From contig NC_081410.1 in assembly GCF_030272615.1 (NCBI RefSeq), forward strand, positions 228,504,915 to 228,568,914: a DNA stretch of 64,000 bases, in the 5' to 3' direction. The notes under the pieces are model-generated. The model saw nothing but the letters and a program-made list of their open reading frames with translations. It ran no database searches and had not been told where the DNA came from. Shown one piece after another: positions 12,457-24,600 of this stretch (positions are counted from its first letter, which is position 1; every line of letters starts with the position of its first letter). The translations under genes and the position numbers were made by a program. This DNA comes from Cryptomeria japonica. Lineage: Eukaryota > Streptophyta > Pinopsida > Cupressales > Cupressaceae.

Positions 12457-13317
12457 ATGGAACTTTGGATTTGCTGGCAATGTGCGGTGAGAGGTGGTGC
12501 GTGCGGTGTAATAATTCGGTTTTTGGCATTTCGAAGAGGGATTGCAATTTCCTTTACGAGCGTTGTTTCTTGGCTGTGTGGCAGGGGAACAATGGAAGCG
12601 AATTTCTCGCTGCTCACTCTGGGCCAAATGCTTGCCTTTCAAGGCCCTATTTAAAGCCATCGTCTGAAGAATGTATTAAGGGTGGACGAGGAAGAATTTT
12701 GGCAGGCTATTCGTTTGATGTTTGGGGACGAATTCCTGGACACTGATTGTCGCCCACGAACTAATTTGGACGTATCGTCCTTGTTTGTGGCATTGGAGCT
12801 GATGGTGGGAAGCTCAAGGGAGGAGGTGACACAGGTGACGTCTCTGGTTCTAAGACCAAAATGGTCGGTTGGCCTGGCGGAGTTGGTGGAACATGCGAAG
12901 ATTAGTGTGGGTTTGTGAATGGAGCAAGGGCCATGGAGGCGCTTAGGCGGGCAGAATGATGCAATGCAACCTCTGGTGGTGTGGTCGACCTCTCGCTCGG
13001 TTGAAACCCAGTTGGAGGATGCAAGGAAAGGGTGGCGGGATCTGCTGGACTTCGTGTAGAAGATGGGTCCGACGAAGCAGGCGAAACTGCGTGGCAAGCA
13101 GACTATGGTGAAGTCGCAGGCTCCGATTGATGAGGATGGGCGACCGATGGTGCAACATCAAATCCCACGGAGGATGGTAAAGAGTGTGGAACGCATCGAG
13201 TTGCGAGGAAGACGACCGGGAACCATGACCAGTGCTGGGATGGCGCAGTCTAATGCAGGACCCAGTCATGCCATCCCCAATTTCTCCAAGGAGGATGCCC
13301 TTGGCTGGTTCCGGTAG
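12457..13317 (+). pseudogene. Degraded unknown ORF in the retroposon
   Basis: One frame runs from 12457 to the stop at 13315-13317 with only three internal stops (TAA at 12652, TGA near 12916, TAG near 13057). It includes EEEFWQAIRLMFGDEFLDTD, an acidic-hydrophobic stretch and a basic C-terminal part rich in R, K and P (KQAKLRGKQ, RRMVKS, RGRRPG). I do not recognise a family. The position between the RNase H domain and the poly(A) tail suggests it belonged to the same transcript. It could be a captured host exon set, since it is intron-less and higher in GC than anything nearby. Confidence 0.45.
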
Positions 13318-14974
13318 GATGGTTTCGTGGGAATTTTCTGTTAATAGGCCATTAGTTTTTTTGGTGGTTTTTTACTAATGTAAAGAATGTAACCTTAGTG
13401 GTAGGCATAGCTGGTGTTGTTTTTTTGTCTCGGGTTTCATTTTGAGTTTTGTAGGGGCGAGACCCCATATAGTCTTTTGATAGTGGAAAAGTTGCAGAGC
13501 AGCTGAAGGCATGTAATTTCTCCTTTCAATCAATACAAATACTAAACCTATTATCGATAAAAAAAAAAAAAGTTAATGAGAGATATTATAAAATGATAAT
13601 AAAATTTTCATTTAAAATATGAAATATAATTTATCGAAATTAATATGTGGATTATATATCAATAATAAGTATAGATCCTATTAGGAATAATTAATTATTT
13701 TTAATCTATCATATTATTTTTAATTCTAATGGTGAATTTTCAATTTAATTTGAAATAATACATAATTATATATATGAACTTAGGATTTTGTAGCCATTTA
13801 ATTTGAATGGAAATCTAAATGTGGGTCTTAAGTCGATTATGATTATATATATAAGTACAATTTGTTGATTAAATTTTAATATAAATAAGAAAAGGGAATT
13901 GAATATTTACTAGAATATAAGAAATGGTTTGGGACAAAATGAAATATAATAATATTGTTTTTGATATTAATCCGCGAAGGGTTAATTATTTTTCTGTCTA
14001 TGAGGGATGTTTATGGAACAGGGTGCTTGTTTATGGGCTAACCAAGGAAGGGTGATTTTTCTTCACCTTCCCAATAGGGTAATGATGGCCATCATACTTA
14101 TTTATTTTTCTCCCTGCCATAACGCATGTAGTTAGTTCAAGTAGGATGGATTGCTAGTTCTACATGAATGCACAAGTTCCTTACCTGCCAGTTGGTACCG
14201 ACTTGCTAGGATACTCTATCGCGAGGGACAAGAGCTTATCACGGGAAGCTTATGCTTCGTTTGGTTGGGCAGATAAAACACCTGGGTCATATGTCCATCA
14301 TCCAGTTTGCGAGAGGAGGTTATCCAGGTCAAACAAAGACGACCCATCCGGAGACAGAGAAAATCAGAGATTCCAGATAAATTTTATGTAATTACCATAT
14401 GATGTATATTTTATCTTATTGTAAAAGACCAGAATGGTCACATGTAAAATTTATGTAAAAAGTCCTACAAGGTCATATGATATAATGCAACAGGAAGTCG
14501 CCATGCAATGTAACTAACAAAAAGAAAGAAGAGAAAAGCTACCAACATACTAACCCACTAATAAACATGATTTACTTTCCTTAGATTAGTTTTCTTTCTG
14601 CATGCATGCATGTTCTTGTTTAATTTTCAGTTAACTGATCTAATTATGCATTTTTGCATGTTAATCTATCACGTAATAACACATGCACACGATTTACTCT
14701 ACGCATGCACGCACTTAATTCAATATCATAAATAATTATGGTTTATGCATGTTATTTAATCTTCATGCGCACTACACTTTTGTTACTTTTATTGCATGCA
14801 CATTTAGTCTTCACATGTTAGTCATGAGATGCATGGATGTTCAGTTCACTTATCTATTATTTGCATGTCAGTTAACGTAAATTTTGCATGCGCATTAATG
14901 GTTAAAATTAAATTTAATTGTAATTGTGAGTTAAAGGATGGTTTAACTAGGGTTAGGACAAGCGGGTCCTTACA

Positions 14975-16984
14975 CCTAACAACACCTAAGGAGTCATATG
15001 GTGTCCTAAGGGTTCATAGGACACCATATGACCCCTTAGGACACCATATGACCCCTAACAACACCATATGGTGTCCTAAGGGGTCATAGGACACCATATG
15101 ATCCCTTAGGACACCATATGACCCCTAACGACACCTAAGGTGCCATATGGTATCGTTAGGGGTCGTATGGTGTCCCAAGGGGTCACATGACACCATATGA
15201 CCCCTTAGGACACCATACGACCCCTAACGACACCTAAGGTGTCATATGGTGTTGTAAGGGGTTATAGGACACCATATGACCTCTAACGACACCTTATGGT
15301 GTCCTAAGGGGTCATAGGACACCATATGACCCCTTAGGATACAATATGACCTCTAACGACACCTAAGGGGTCATATGGTGTCGTTAGGGGTTGTATGGTG
15401 TCTTAAGGGGTCATAGGAAACCATATGACCCCTTAGGACACCATACGACCCCTAACGATACCTAAAGGGTCATATGGTGTCGTTAGGGGTCATATGGTGT
15501 CCTAAGAGGTCATAGGACACCATATGACCCCTTAGGACACCATACGACCCCTAACAACACCTAAGAGGTCATATGGTGTTGTATGTTGTCCTAAGGGGTC
15601 ATAGGACACTATATGACCCCTTAGGACACCATACAACCCCTAACGACACCTAGGTCATAGAACATCATATGACCCCTTAGGACACCATACGATCCGTAAT
15701 GACACCTAAGGTATCATATGGTGTCAGGGGTCATATGGTGCTGTAAGGGATCATAGGAGACCATATGACCCCTTAGGATGCCATACGACCTCTAACGACA
15801 CCTTATGGTGTCCTAAGGGGTCATAGGACACCATATCACCCCTTAGGATACAATATGACCCCTAATGACACTTAAGGGGTCATATGGTGTCGTTATGGGT
15901 CGTATGGTGTCCTAAGGGGTCATAGGACATCATATGACTCCTTACGACACCATACGACTCCTAACAACACATAAGGGGTCATATAGTGTCGTTAGGGCTC
16001 ATATGATGTCCTAAGGGGTCATAGGCCACCATATGACCTCTTAGGATACAATATGACCCCTAACAACACCTAAGAGGTCATATGGTGTCATTAGGGGTCC
16101 TATGGTGTCCTAAGGGATCATAGGACACCATATGACCCCTAACGTCACCATATGGTGTCGTAAGGGGTCATAGGACACCATACAACCCCTAACGACACCT
16201 AAGGTGTCATATGACGTCGTTAGGGGTTGTATGGTGTTCTATGAGGTCATAGGACACCATATGACCCCTTAGGACACCATACGACCCCTAATGACACCTA
16301 AGGTGTCATATGGTGTCGTTAGGGGTCATAGGACACCATATGACCCCTTAGGACACCATACGACCTCTAACAACACCTTATGGAATTCTAAAGGTTCATA
16401 TGGTGTCCTAAGGGGTCATAGGACACCATATGACCCCTTAAGATACAATATGACCCCTAACGACACCTAAGCCGTCATATGGTGTCGTTAGGGGTTGTAT
16501 GGTGTCTTAAGGGGTCATAGGACACCATATGACCCCTAACGACACCATATGGTGTCCTAAGGGCTCATATGGTGTCCTAAGGGGTCATAGGATACCATAT
16601 GACCCCTAACGACACCATATGGTGTCCTAAGGGCTCATATGGTGTCCTAAGGGGTCATAGGATACCATATGACCCCTAACGACACCATATGGTGTCCTAA
16701 GGGCTCATATGGTGTCCTAAGGGGTCATAGGACACCATGTGATACTTTGGGATATAGTATGACCCCTAACAACACTTAATGGGTTGTATGGTGTCGTTAG
16801 GGTTCTTATGGTGTCCTAAGGGGTCATATGGTGTCCTATGACCCCTAACAACACCATATGACACCTTTGGTGTCGTTAGGGGTCATATATTGTCGTAAGG
16901 GGTCATAGGACACCATATGACCCGTTAGGACACAATATGACCTCTAATGATACCTTAGCAGTCATATTGTGTCCTAAGGTGGGA
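14975..16984. repeat. Alternating-orientation satellite, array 2 (continuation of array 1)
   Basis: The same satellite resumes after the inserted element. It is more regular here than in array 1: the perfect hairpin (stem CCTAAGGGGTCATA, loop GGACACCA, stem TATGACCCCTTAGG) occurs at 15303-15338 and near-perfect versions follow at about 15076, 15514, 15803 and 16407. At 16540-16740 a block of about 72 bp (from GACCCCTAACGACACC through two inverted units) is repeated nearly identically three times, a recent local amplification. Confidence 0.9.
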
Positions 16985-17105
16985 AGATGAACCATTATTA
17001 CAATAGAAAAAAGTAGTGCCAATACTGCTTACAAAAATAAGTTTAGATCACCCCATGTGAGAGAGCTTGAGGTTCAAGGATGAAAATAATAAACTAGTAT
17101 ATGCT
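16985..17105. other. Short unique stretch
   Basis: About 120 bp of non-repetitive sequence between the end of the satellite and the CT tract. No gene, promoter or repeat signature is visible. Confidence 0.6.
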
Positions 17106-17690
<585 letters not shown>

Positions 17691-18007
17691 TGTTAAGAAA
17701 TCAAATATTGGATATAATCTGATATCTGATTTGTCTGCTTTAGGGTGCCAACGTTCAAAAAATGAGCACCAACGGGAATTTTTTGTAGGGATAGGGAAAA
17801 ATATGTATAAAAATCGGATATCCAATTTTTGCACCATACAAAAATAGGCTTGTGGGCCATTTTGTGCATTCCAATAGCCCACACATTCATTTTGAAGGTG
17901 ACATTCACGGGTTTTTAGATAGAAAGCGACAAAATACAACTTTTGAGAGATTCTTGTCCGCAAATTTGACATTGTCAATCATTTAGGATCATCTTTTTGC
18001 AGGTATA
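17691..18007. other. Region before the DDE-like gene, no gene seen
   Basis: Non-coding sequence leading to the first ATG of the DDE-like gene. It contains GGTGCCAACG and GAGCACCAACGGG, an imperfect local repeat of ACCAACG/CCAACG, and a TTTTTGCAG just before the ATG that could be a splice acceptor. I found no terminal inverted repeat that would mark a transposon end. Confidence 0.5.
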
Positions 18008-20948
18008 ATGGGGAGTAGTAGTCTTCAAAAGCATAAATGTAAAAGAAAGCTTTCAAATAACCAAATATAAGTATATAGACAAAGAGATAGAGAAGGTAAT
18101 AGAAGGAGAAGACAAGGTATATCAAATATTTGTGAAGAATTTGCAAATGTTACTTCAAGTGAAGGAGAAATTGAAATTGAAAATTTTGAGCAAGTTATTG
18201 AAAATGAAAATGAAAATGTAGATTTTGATATTGAAAATGTTGAACATGATATTCAAAGTGGGAATGAAAATGTTGAAATAGATATTGAAAATGCTCAACA
18301 TGATATTGAATTTACAAATGAAAATGTGGGAATTGAAAGTGTAAATGTGGTAATTGACAATGAAGGTGAAGATGTGGGTGTTGACATTGAAGGTGAAAAT
18401 TTGGGAATTGACATTGGAGGTGACCATTTGGGAAATTTTGACATTGAAGGTGGAATTTTTCAACCAAGTGGGTCATATGTTACTTGAAATTGATGAGAAC
18501 ATTATTGCCAATCTTGAAGGCAAGAGGTCAACAAGAACCGTTCGATTGCAGGCTAAATAACTTTTCAACCAATATTTTAGCAACAAGACATTGACTGAGC
18601 AATGCCAAATTTTTGTTCAATTGCTAAAGATGCAAAAGATGAGACCATTGCTAACCAAATTGAAGATTCGTATGAACAAGAAGATGGAGAAAAATTCTAT
18701 TATTGTAAAAAATATTTTTGATGCTCTCAATTTTTATTGGAAAGAATAGCAAGGAAAAAGATAAGAGAGTCGCTCGAAGAGTGATTACAACCTCCTTAGT
18801 AAGCCATCAATTGAGGAAGGATCATTTTATGAGAAAAACTTGTGTTGATTTGAACATAATCCGTAACACTTTTAATAGAGCACTTGTAAGAAGACAAAGA
18901 CTTGATGATCCCCTTCAACATGATGCATGGGATTTTGGTGGGAGGCTTCCACGTGTTGATAGAAAGTTGACCGACAATGTGAAGGAGGAAATTCAACAAT
19001 TTTTGTACTCTAATTCTAGAGTAGCACCCAATGTAAAGGATGTTTTGCAATTAAGGATCGACAAATGAGATTGTACACTGCATCCCAAACATTTCTTGGA
19101 ATCAAGCCAAATAATGTTGTACAATTTTTTTTGTGAAGAACATCCAACTTTGCAAATATCGCAAAGGGCCTTTGAATCTTTGAAGCCATTTTATTGTGTA
19201 CCCATTAAGATTCGTAATACTTGTTGTTGCAAATACCATGTGGAGTTTTCAATGCACCATGAACTTTTATGTTATATTCATTCTACGATGCATACTAATG
19301 ATACGTTGCAGGAGTGCGGTGCAATGCAATTTCCGAGATCATCAAGAGACTTGCTAGATCTATTTTTGTGTTGTAGAGATGATGGATGCTTTTTCTATAG
19401 AAATGATTGTTTGAATGATAAGTGCTCACAATGTGGTGGGTTGTCAAAGTTTGTTCGTGTTTTCATGAGGGCAGCGGACACAAGTTTTGAAAGAATATTG
19501 TTGAGAAAAAAAGATATGAGACAGTGAAATGTACTTTGAAGAGTGAAGGTTCTAGATGCGAGTTGATCTCTAAAGAAGTTAGTGTTGTTGTTTTTATTTT
19601 GGATTTTAAGGAAAATATTTTCTACAAGTATGCAAGGCATACCCATAGGTCTTAGTGGTTGGATCAACAGTTCAAGATGTGTAAGAACTCTTTCTCGATT
19701 GGCACTATTATATTAGTGGTTGATTTTGTAGAAAGCTATACATTGCAAGCACAAAATGAGGTACAACCTCAGTCTTACAATTCAATCTAGATTGCTATTT
19801 TTGTTCACATAACATATAGACATGCCCCTGATAGTACAAAAGAGGACTAGAAGATAATCAAGGAGTATCATTTTTATACAAGTGATGATAGATCACACTC
19901 CTCCAAGTATGTGCAACATTGTTTCGATAATTTTTTTGAGTTCTTGCAGGAGAAAGGTATTGCAATTGATCGTCATCTCATATGGTCAGATAACTACACA
20001 TGTCAATTCAAGAATTCTCGTATGTTTTATTGGTTGAGTAGAATGCATGTAGAGAGGCGTATAGCTCATATTTGGAGTTTTTTTGAAGCATGGCATGGGA
20101 AGGGAGAACATGATGGAGCTGGTGCATATTTGAAGAGAGCTCTAGTTAAGGAGCAATTAAGGATTTTAGGTGCGAAATTCTCTGATGCATGTTCTATTAT
20201 TGATTGGTGTACTTCAACATTGTCATAGGGAGGGACACTTGATTCAACAGTGCACAGATTTTTTTGGTTGGTTGAGGAGGGCACAATGAGAGACATATTG
20301 GATTGTCAAACAATTAAAGATTCTTCAAAGATGCATTCATTTCGCAGCTCAGATGCAAGTACATGGACCATTTGGACATGAGAGTTGGCTTGTTTTTGTC
20401 AGAGTTGTGTTCAGTGTGATTGGGATCAATGTGAGTCAAGTGAGTGGGTTGATACGTGGGTTCCACAATATCTAACTCCTTTATCTCAAACAATATCCAT
20501 GTCAAATGATGATATGGAAAGTTCAGTTGAGTATGACTGTCTTTCAGATCTTCTATAGCTAGGACATGTTTTTGCAATGGTTGCACCACAAGGGAATGAG
20601 GAGAGATTAGACTATTGATTGGCATGGTGTGTACAGGGAAAGCATAAGCTAACACAATCGGTGACAGATGATGATGGGTTCACATATCCTACAGGTTCAG
20701 TTGTTGTTGCAGGAACTAGTTTGCGAACATACATGATTAGAAAGAATGACATACTTGCATTTGAAGACTACGAGAAACACAAAACCATTCTCATGTATTC
20801 GCACCTTGTCATAGCTACAAATGTCAAGTTATTGAAGCATCAAGCAATACCGAAGACCAAAGAGCTATGGATAGAGAGTAGTGCTAATCATGAAGTAATA
20901 CTGGATACTCTTAAGCAAAGAGATGACCCTTCAGGCACACTTGAGTAG
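18008..20948 (+). pseudogene. DDE-transposase-like protein gene, decayed
   Basis: From ATG 18008 the frame gives an acidic N-terminus with repeats (18160-18450), then in shifted frames a helical segment (QRLDDPLQHDAWDF), a conserved block EEHPTLQIS, FESLKPFY and TCCCKYHVE, a CxxC pair (KCSQCGG), and a core with VVDFVESYTLQ, WSDNYTCQFK and WHGKGEHDGAGAYLKRAL. The three Asp positions fit an RNase H-fold DDE/D catalytic core, and the HGKG-x-x-DG motif resembles a family of uncharacterised transposase-like proteins I know from plants and animals; the superfamily name is not certain. A Cys cluster (CFCQSC, CDWDQC) and EWVDTW follow, then a C-terminal domain ending at TAG 20946. Stops at 18071 (TAA), 19066 (TGA), 19653 and 19788 (both TAG, likely from CAG) and at least three frameshifts make it a pseudogene, although some gaps could be introns. 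No TIRs were found. Confidence 0.65.
18160..18450 (+). repeat. Degenerate tandem repeat encoding an acidic Asn/Glu/Ile-rich stretch
   Basis: Units of 20-60 bp built on GATATTGAAAATGTT and GAAAATGTGGGAATT encode ENENVDFDIENVEHDI-like repeats in the gene's N-terminal region. The repeat is purine-rich on the plus strand. It is likely a flexible acidic linker that expanded by slippage. Confidence 0.7.
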
Positions 20949-21683
20949 TAGGTCTTTATTATCTCTTATTTTTTTATTATGCATTTCGTCTCAAATAATG
21001 ATCATAAAACCTTAGTGTTCAAGTTTGTTACGTGTATATTAAGAATGTGTTAAAAATGTAGGTATGCTTTGATGAACATTACTATTGCATCACAATTTTT
21101 GCATGCGTGTAGTGGGTACACTCGATATAGTTTGTATAATCCTACCTCTTTGTTAATCTGATGTCTTCATTTATTATCATGCATTTCATTTAATATAATG
21201 ATCATAAAACCTTTATGCTAATGCAGGTCTTTTTGAATCATTATGTTTTTTATGTGTTTATTAACAACTCTTGAAAATGTAGGTCTTTTTGATGTTCACG
21301 TTGCTTATGTTGGTCTTCATTTATATGTAGACATTGATCTATGTAAGCTTTGCTCTCAGGACACGAGGATGTCTGATGCACATGAAGTGGGATGTTGTAT
21401 TTGTATATGAGTACATTGATGTAACTTTGTTATGGTGATATACGATGTATTTGTACATGACTACAAATATATACAATGTATTTAAACAAGAGCACATTGG
21501 TGTAGTTGTATTGTTTATATATAATGTATTTGTACATAAGTAAACTGGTTTAGTTTTATTGATGATATACGATGTATTTGAACATGAGTACGTTGTTGTA
21601 GTTGTATTATTTTGTTCACCTCAATTTGGAGGGCTATCAATTATCAATTAAGAAAATAAATTCCTCGAATCTAAAAATTCTTC
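20949..21683. other. 3' flank of the DDE-like gene with decayed repeats
   Basis: No gene is visible. An imperfect direct repeat (TTATTATGCATTTC...ATGATCATAAAACCTT) occurs at about 20975 and 21175. From about 21400 to 21612 a degenerate repeat of 50-60 bp recurs about four times, each with GATATACGATGTATTTG-like and ACATGAGTACATTG-like words. This could be the subterminal repeat region of a transposon, but that is inference. Confidence 0.55.
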
Positions 21684-24600
21684 ATTGTATTATGAGAATG
21701 GGACACCATATGGTGTCCTAAGGGGTCATATAGTCTTCTAACACACGTGTGGCCCCTTAAGACCCTGTATGGCCCCTAACAACACCATATGGCCCCTTAG
21801 GACACCATATGACCTCTCACGATACCATATTACCCCTTAGGTCCATATGTTGTCCATATGGTGTCCTAAGGGGTCATATGGTGTTCTAACACGTGTGGCC
21901 CCGTAGGACCCCATATGACCGCTAACAACACCATATGTCCTCTTAAGACACCATATGACCCCTTAGGACACCATATGACCCCTTAGGACAACTAACACAT
22001 GTGTGGCCCCTTAGGACCCCATATGACCCCTAACGACACCATATGACTCCTTAGGACATCACATGACCCCTTAGGACAATATGATGTCCTAATGGGTAAT
22101 ATGGTGTTGTAAGGGGTAATATGATGTTAAAACACATATGTGGCCTCTTAGGAACCCATTTGAACCCTAAAAACACCATATGACTCCTTAGGACACCATA
22201 TGACCCCTTACGACACCATATGATGCCTCAGCACACCATGTGACCCCTCTTAACATCCTAGTACACGACATGACCCCTTATGACACCATATGAGCCCTTA
22301 GGACAATATGATGTCCTAATGGGTCATATGGTGTCCTAAAGGGTCATATAGAATTCTAACACATGTGTGGCCCCTTAGGACCCCATATGATCCCTAACGA
22401 CATCGTATGACCCCTTAGGACACTATATGACCCCTTAGGACACCATATGACCCCTTAGGACACCATATAACCCCTTTTAACATCCTAGTACACGAAATGA
22501 CCCCTTATGACACCATATGACCTCTTTGGACAATATGATGTCCTAATGGGTCATATGGTGTCCTAAGGGGTTATATGGTGTCTTGAGGGGTCATATGGTT
22601 TTCTAACATGTGTGGCCCGTTAGGACCCCAAATGACCCTTAACGACACCATATGACCCCTTAGTATACCATGTGACCCCTCACAACACCATATAGCCCCT
22701 TAGGACCATATGATGTCCATATGGTGTCTTAAGGGGCTCAATAGGGGTCATATGGGGTCCTAAGGGGCCATGCATGCGTTAGAATACCATATGATCCCTT
22801 TGTACACCATATGATCCCTCAGGACAACTAACACATGCATGGCCCCTTAGGACTCCATATGACCCCTAAAGATGCCATATGACCCCTTAGGACCCCATAT
22901 GACCCCTTAGGACAATATGATGTCCTAATGGGTCATATGGTATGCTAAGGGATCATATGGTGTTCTAAAACATGTGTGGCCGCTTAGGACCCCATATGAC
23001 CCTTAATGATACCATATGACCCCTTAGGACACCATATTACCCGTTAGGACACCATATGACCCCTTTTAACATCCTAGTACATGACATGACCCTTGTGAAA
23101 CCATATGACCCCTTAGGACAATATGATGTCCTAATGGGTCATATGGTCTTCTAACACATGTTTGGCCCCTTAGGACCCATATGATGCCTAACGAGACCAT
23201 ATGACCCCTTAGAACACCATATGACCCCTCACGACACCATATGACCCCTTAGGACCATATGATGTCCATATGGTGTCGTAACGGGTCATATAATGTTCTA
23301 ACACATGCGTGGCCCCTTAGACCCCATATGACCCCTAATGACACCATATGACCCCTTAGGGCACTATATGATCCCTTAGGACACCATATGACCCCTCACA
23401 ACAATTAACACATGCGTGACCCCTTAGGACCCCATATGATCCCTAATGATACCATATGAGCCCTTAAGACACCCTAAGATGTCCTAATGGGTCATATGTT
23501 GTCCTAAGTGGTCATATAGTGTTCAAACATATGTGTGGTCCCTTAGGACCCCATATGGCCCCTAACGACACCAATGGACCCCTCAAGACACCATATGACT
23601 TTTTTAACATCCTAGTACATGACATGACTCCTTAGGACACCATATGACCCCTTAGAACACCATATGACCCCTTAGGACAATATGATGTCCTAAGGGGTCA
23701 TATGGTGTCCTAAGGGGTTATATGGTCTTCTAACACATGTGTGCCTCCTTAGGACCCTATATGACCCCTAATGACACCATATGACCCCTTAGGACACCAT
23801 ATGTCCCTCACGACACCATATGACCCCTTAGGACCATATGATGTCCATATGGTGTTCTTACACATGTGTGGCCCCTTAGGACCCCATATGACCCCTAATG
23901 ACACCATATGACCCCTTAGGACACCATATGTTTTCTCTCTTCCACCCAATAACCCTCTCTTTAACTAATCTCTCTTCCACCATATGACCCTTAAGGACAC
24001 CATATGACACATTAGGACATCATATTGTCCTAACGGGTCATATGGTGTCCTAAGGGGTCATATGGGGTCCTAAGGGGCAACCCATGTGTTAGAAAACCAT
24101 GTATGACCCCTTAGTACACCATATGGACATCATGGTGTCCTAAGGGGTCATATGGTGTCCCGAGGGGTCATATGATGTCCTAAGGGGTCATATGGTACCA
24201 TTAGGGGTCACATAGGGTTCTAATGGGCCACACATGTGTTAAAACACCATATGACCCCTTAGGAAACCATATGACCCATTAGGACATCATATTGTCCTAA
24301 TGGGCCATATGGTTCCCTAAGGGGTCATATGGTGTCCTAAGGGGTCATATGGTATCCTAAGGGGTCTTATAGTGTCATTAGGGGTCATATGGGGTCTTAA
24401 GGGGCTACACATGTGTTAGAACACCATATGACCCCTTAAAATATCATAGGGACATCATATGGTCCTAAGGGGTCATATGGTGTCCTTAGGGGTCATATGG
24501 TGTGCTAAGGGATCATATGGGGTCCTAAGGGGTCATATGATGTTCTAACACGCGTGACCCCTTAGGACACCATATGACCTATTATGACATCATATTGTTC

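Larger units (their letters stand above)
11780..13571 (+). mobile_element. Poly(A) retroposon carrying an RNase H domain
   Basis: A 13-bp direct repeat GTTAATGAGAGAT flanks the segment (11767-11779 and 13572-13584), with A residues extending both copies. The right end is a run of 13 A residues. This is the signature of a target-primed retroposition event by LINE machinery. The contents are an RNase H region (11839-12294) and a longer degraded reading frame of unknown function (12457-13314). It may be a 5'-truncated non-LTR element with a 3' RNase H, or a processed copy of a chimeric transcript. The base composition (GC-rich) contrasts strongly with the surrounding AT-rich LTR. Confidence 0.85.
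9275..14974. mobile_element. 5.7-kb LTR-like element inserted in the satellite (solo LTR or LARD)
   Basis: The element starts TGTCACGACCTG and ends GGTCCTTACA, and is flanked by a 5-bp direct repeat CCTAA (9270-9274 and 14975-14979). Removing it restores a normal satellite unit (ACCCCTAACAACACC), so the insertion is directly demonstrated. TGTCACGACC is a common start of plant Ty3/gypsy LTRs. I see no gag or pol and no second copy of either end inside, so it is most simply a long solo LTR (about 3.9 kb without the nested retroposon), or a non-coding LARD whose LTRs I failed to pair. The interior is AT-rich (9300-11760 and 13590-14960) with no convincing gene; the short ORF at 14164-14391 has no recognisable domain. 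Confidence 0.8.

Noticed and set aside
14164-14391. 75-codon ORF in the LTR-like element
   Set aside because: No recognisable family; flanked by AT-rich non-coding DNA and possible transcript leader sequence.
23749-23949. Minus-strand ORF with repeated YGVLRGHM-like words
   Set aside because: It is a translation of the satellite units and is not conserved between units.
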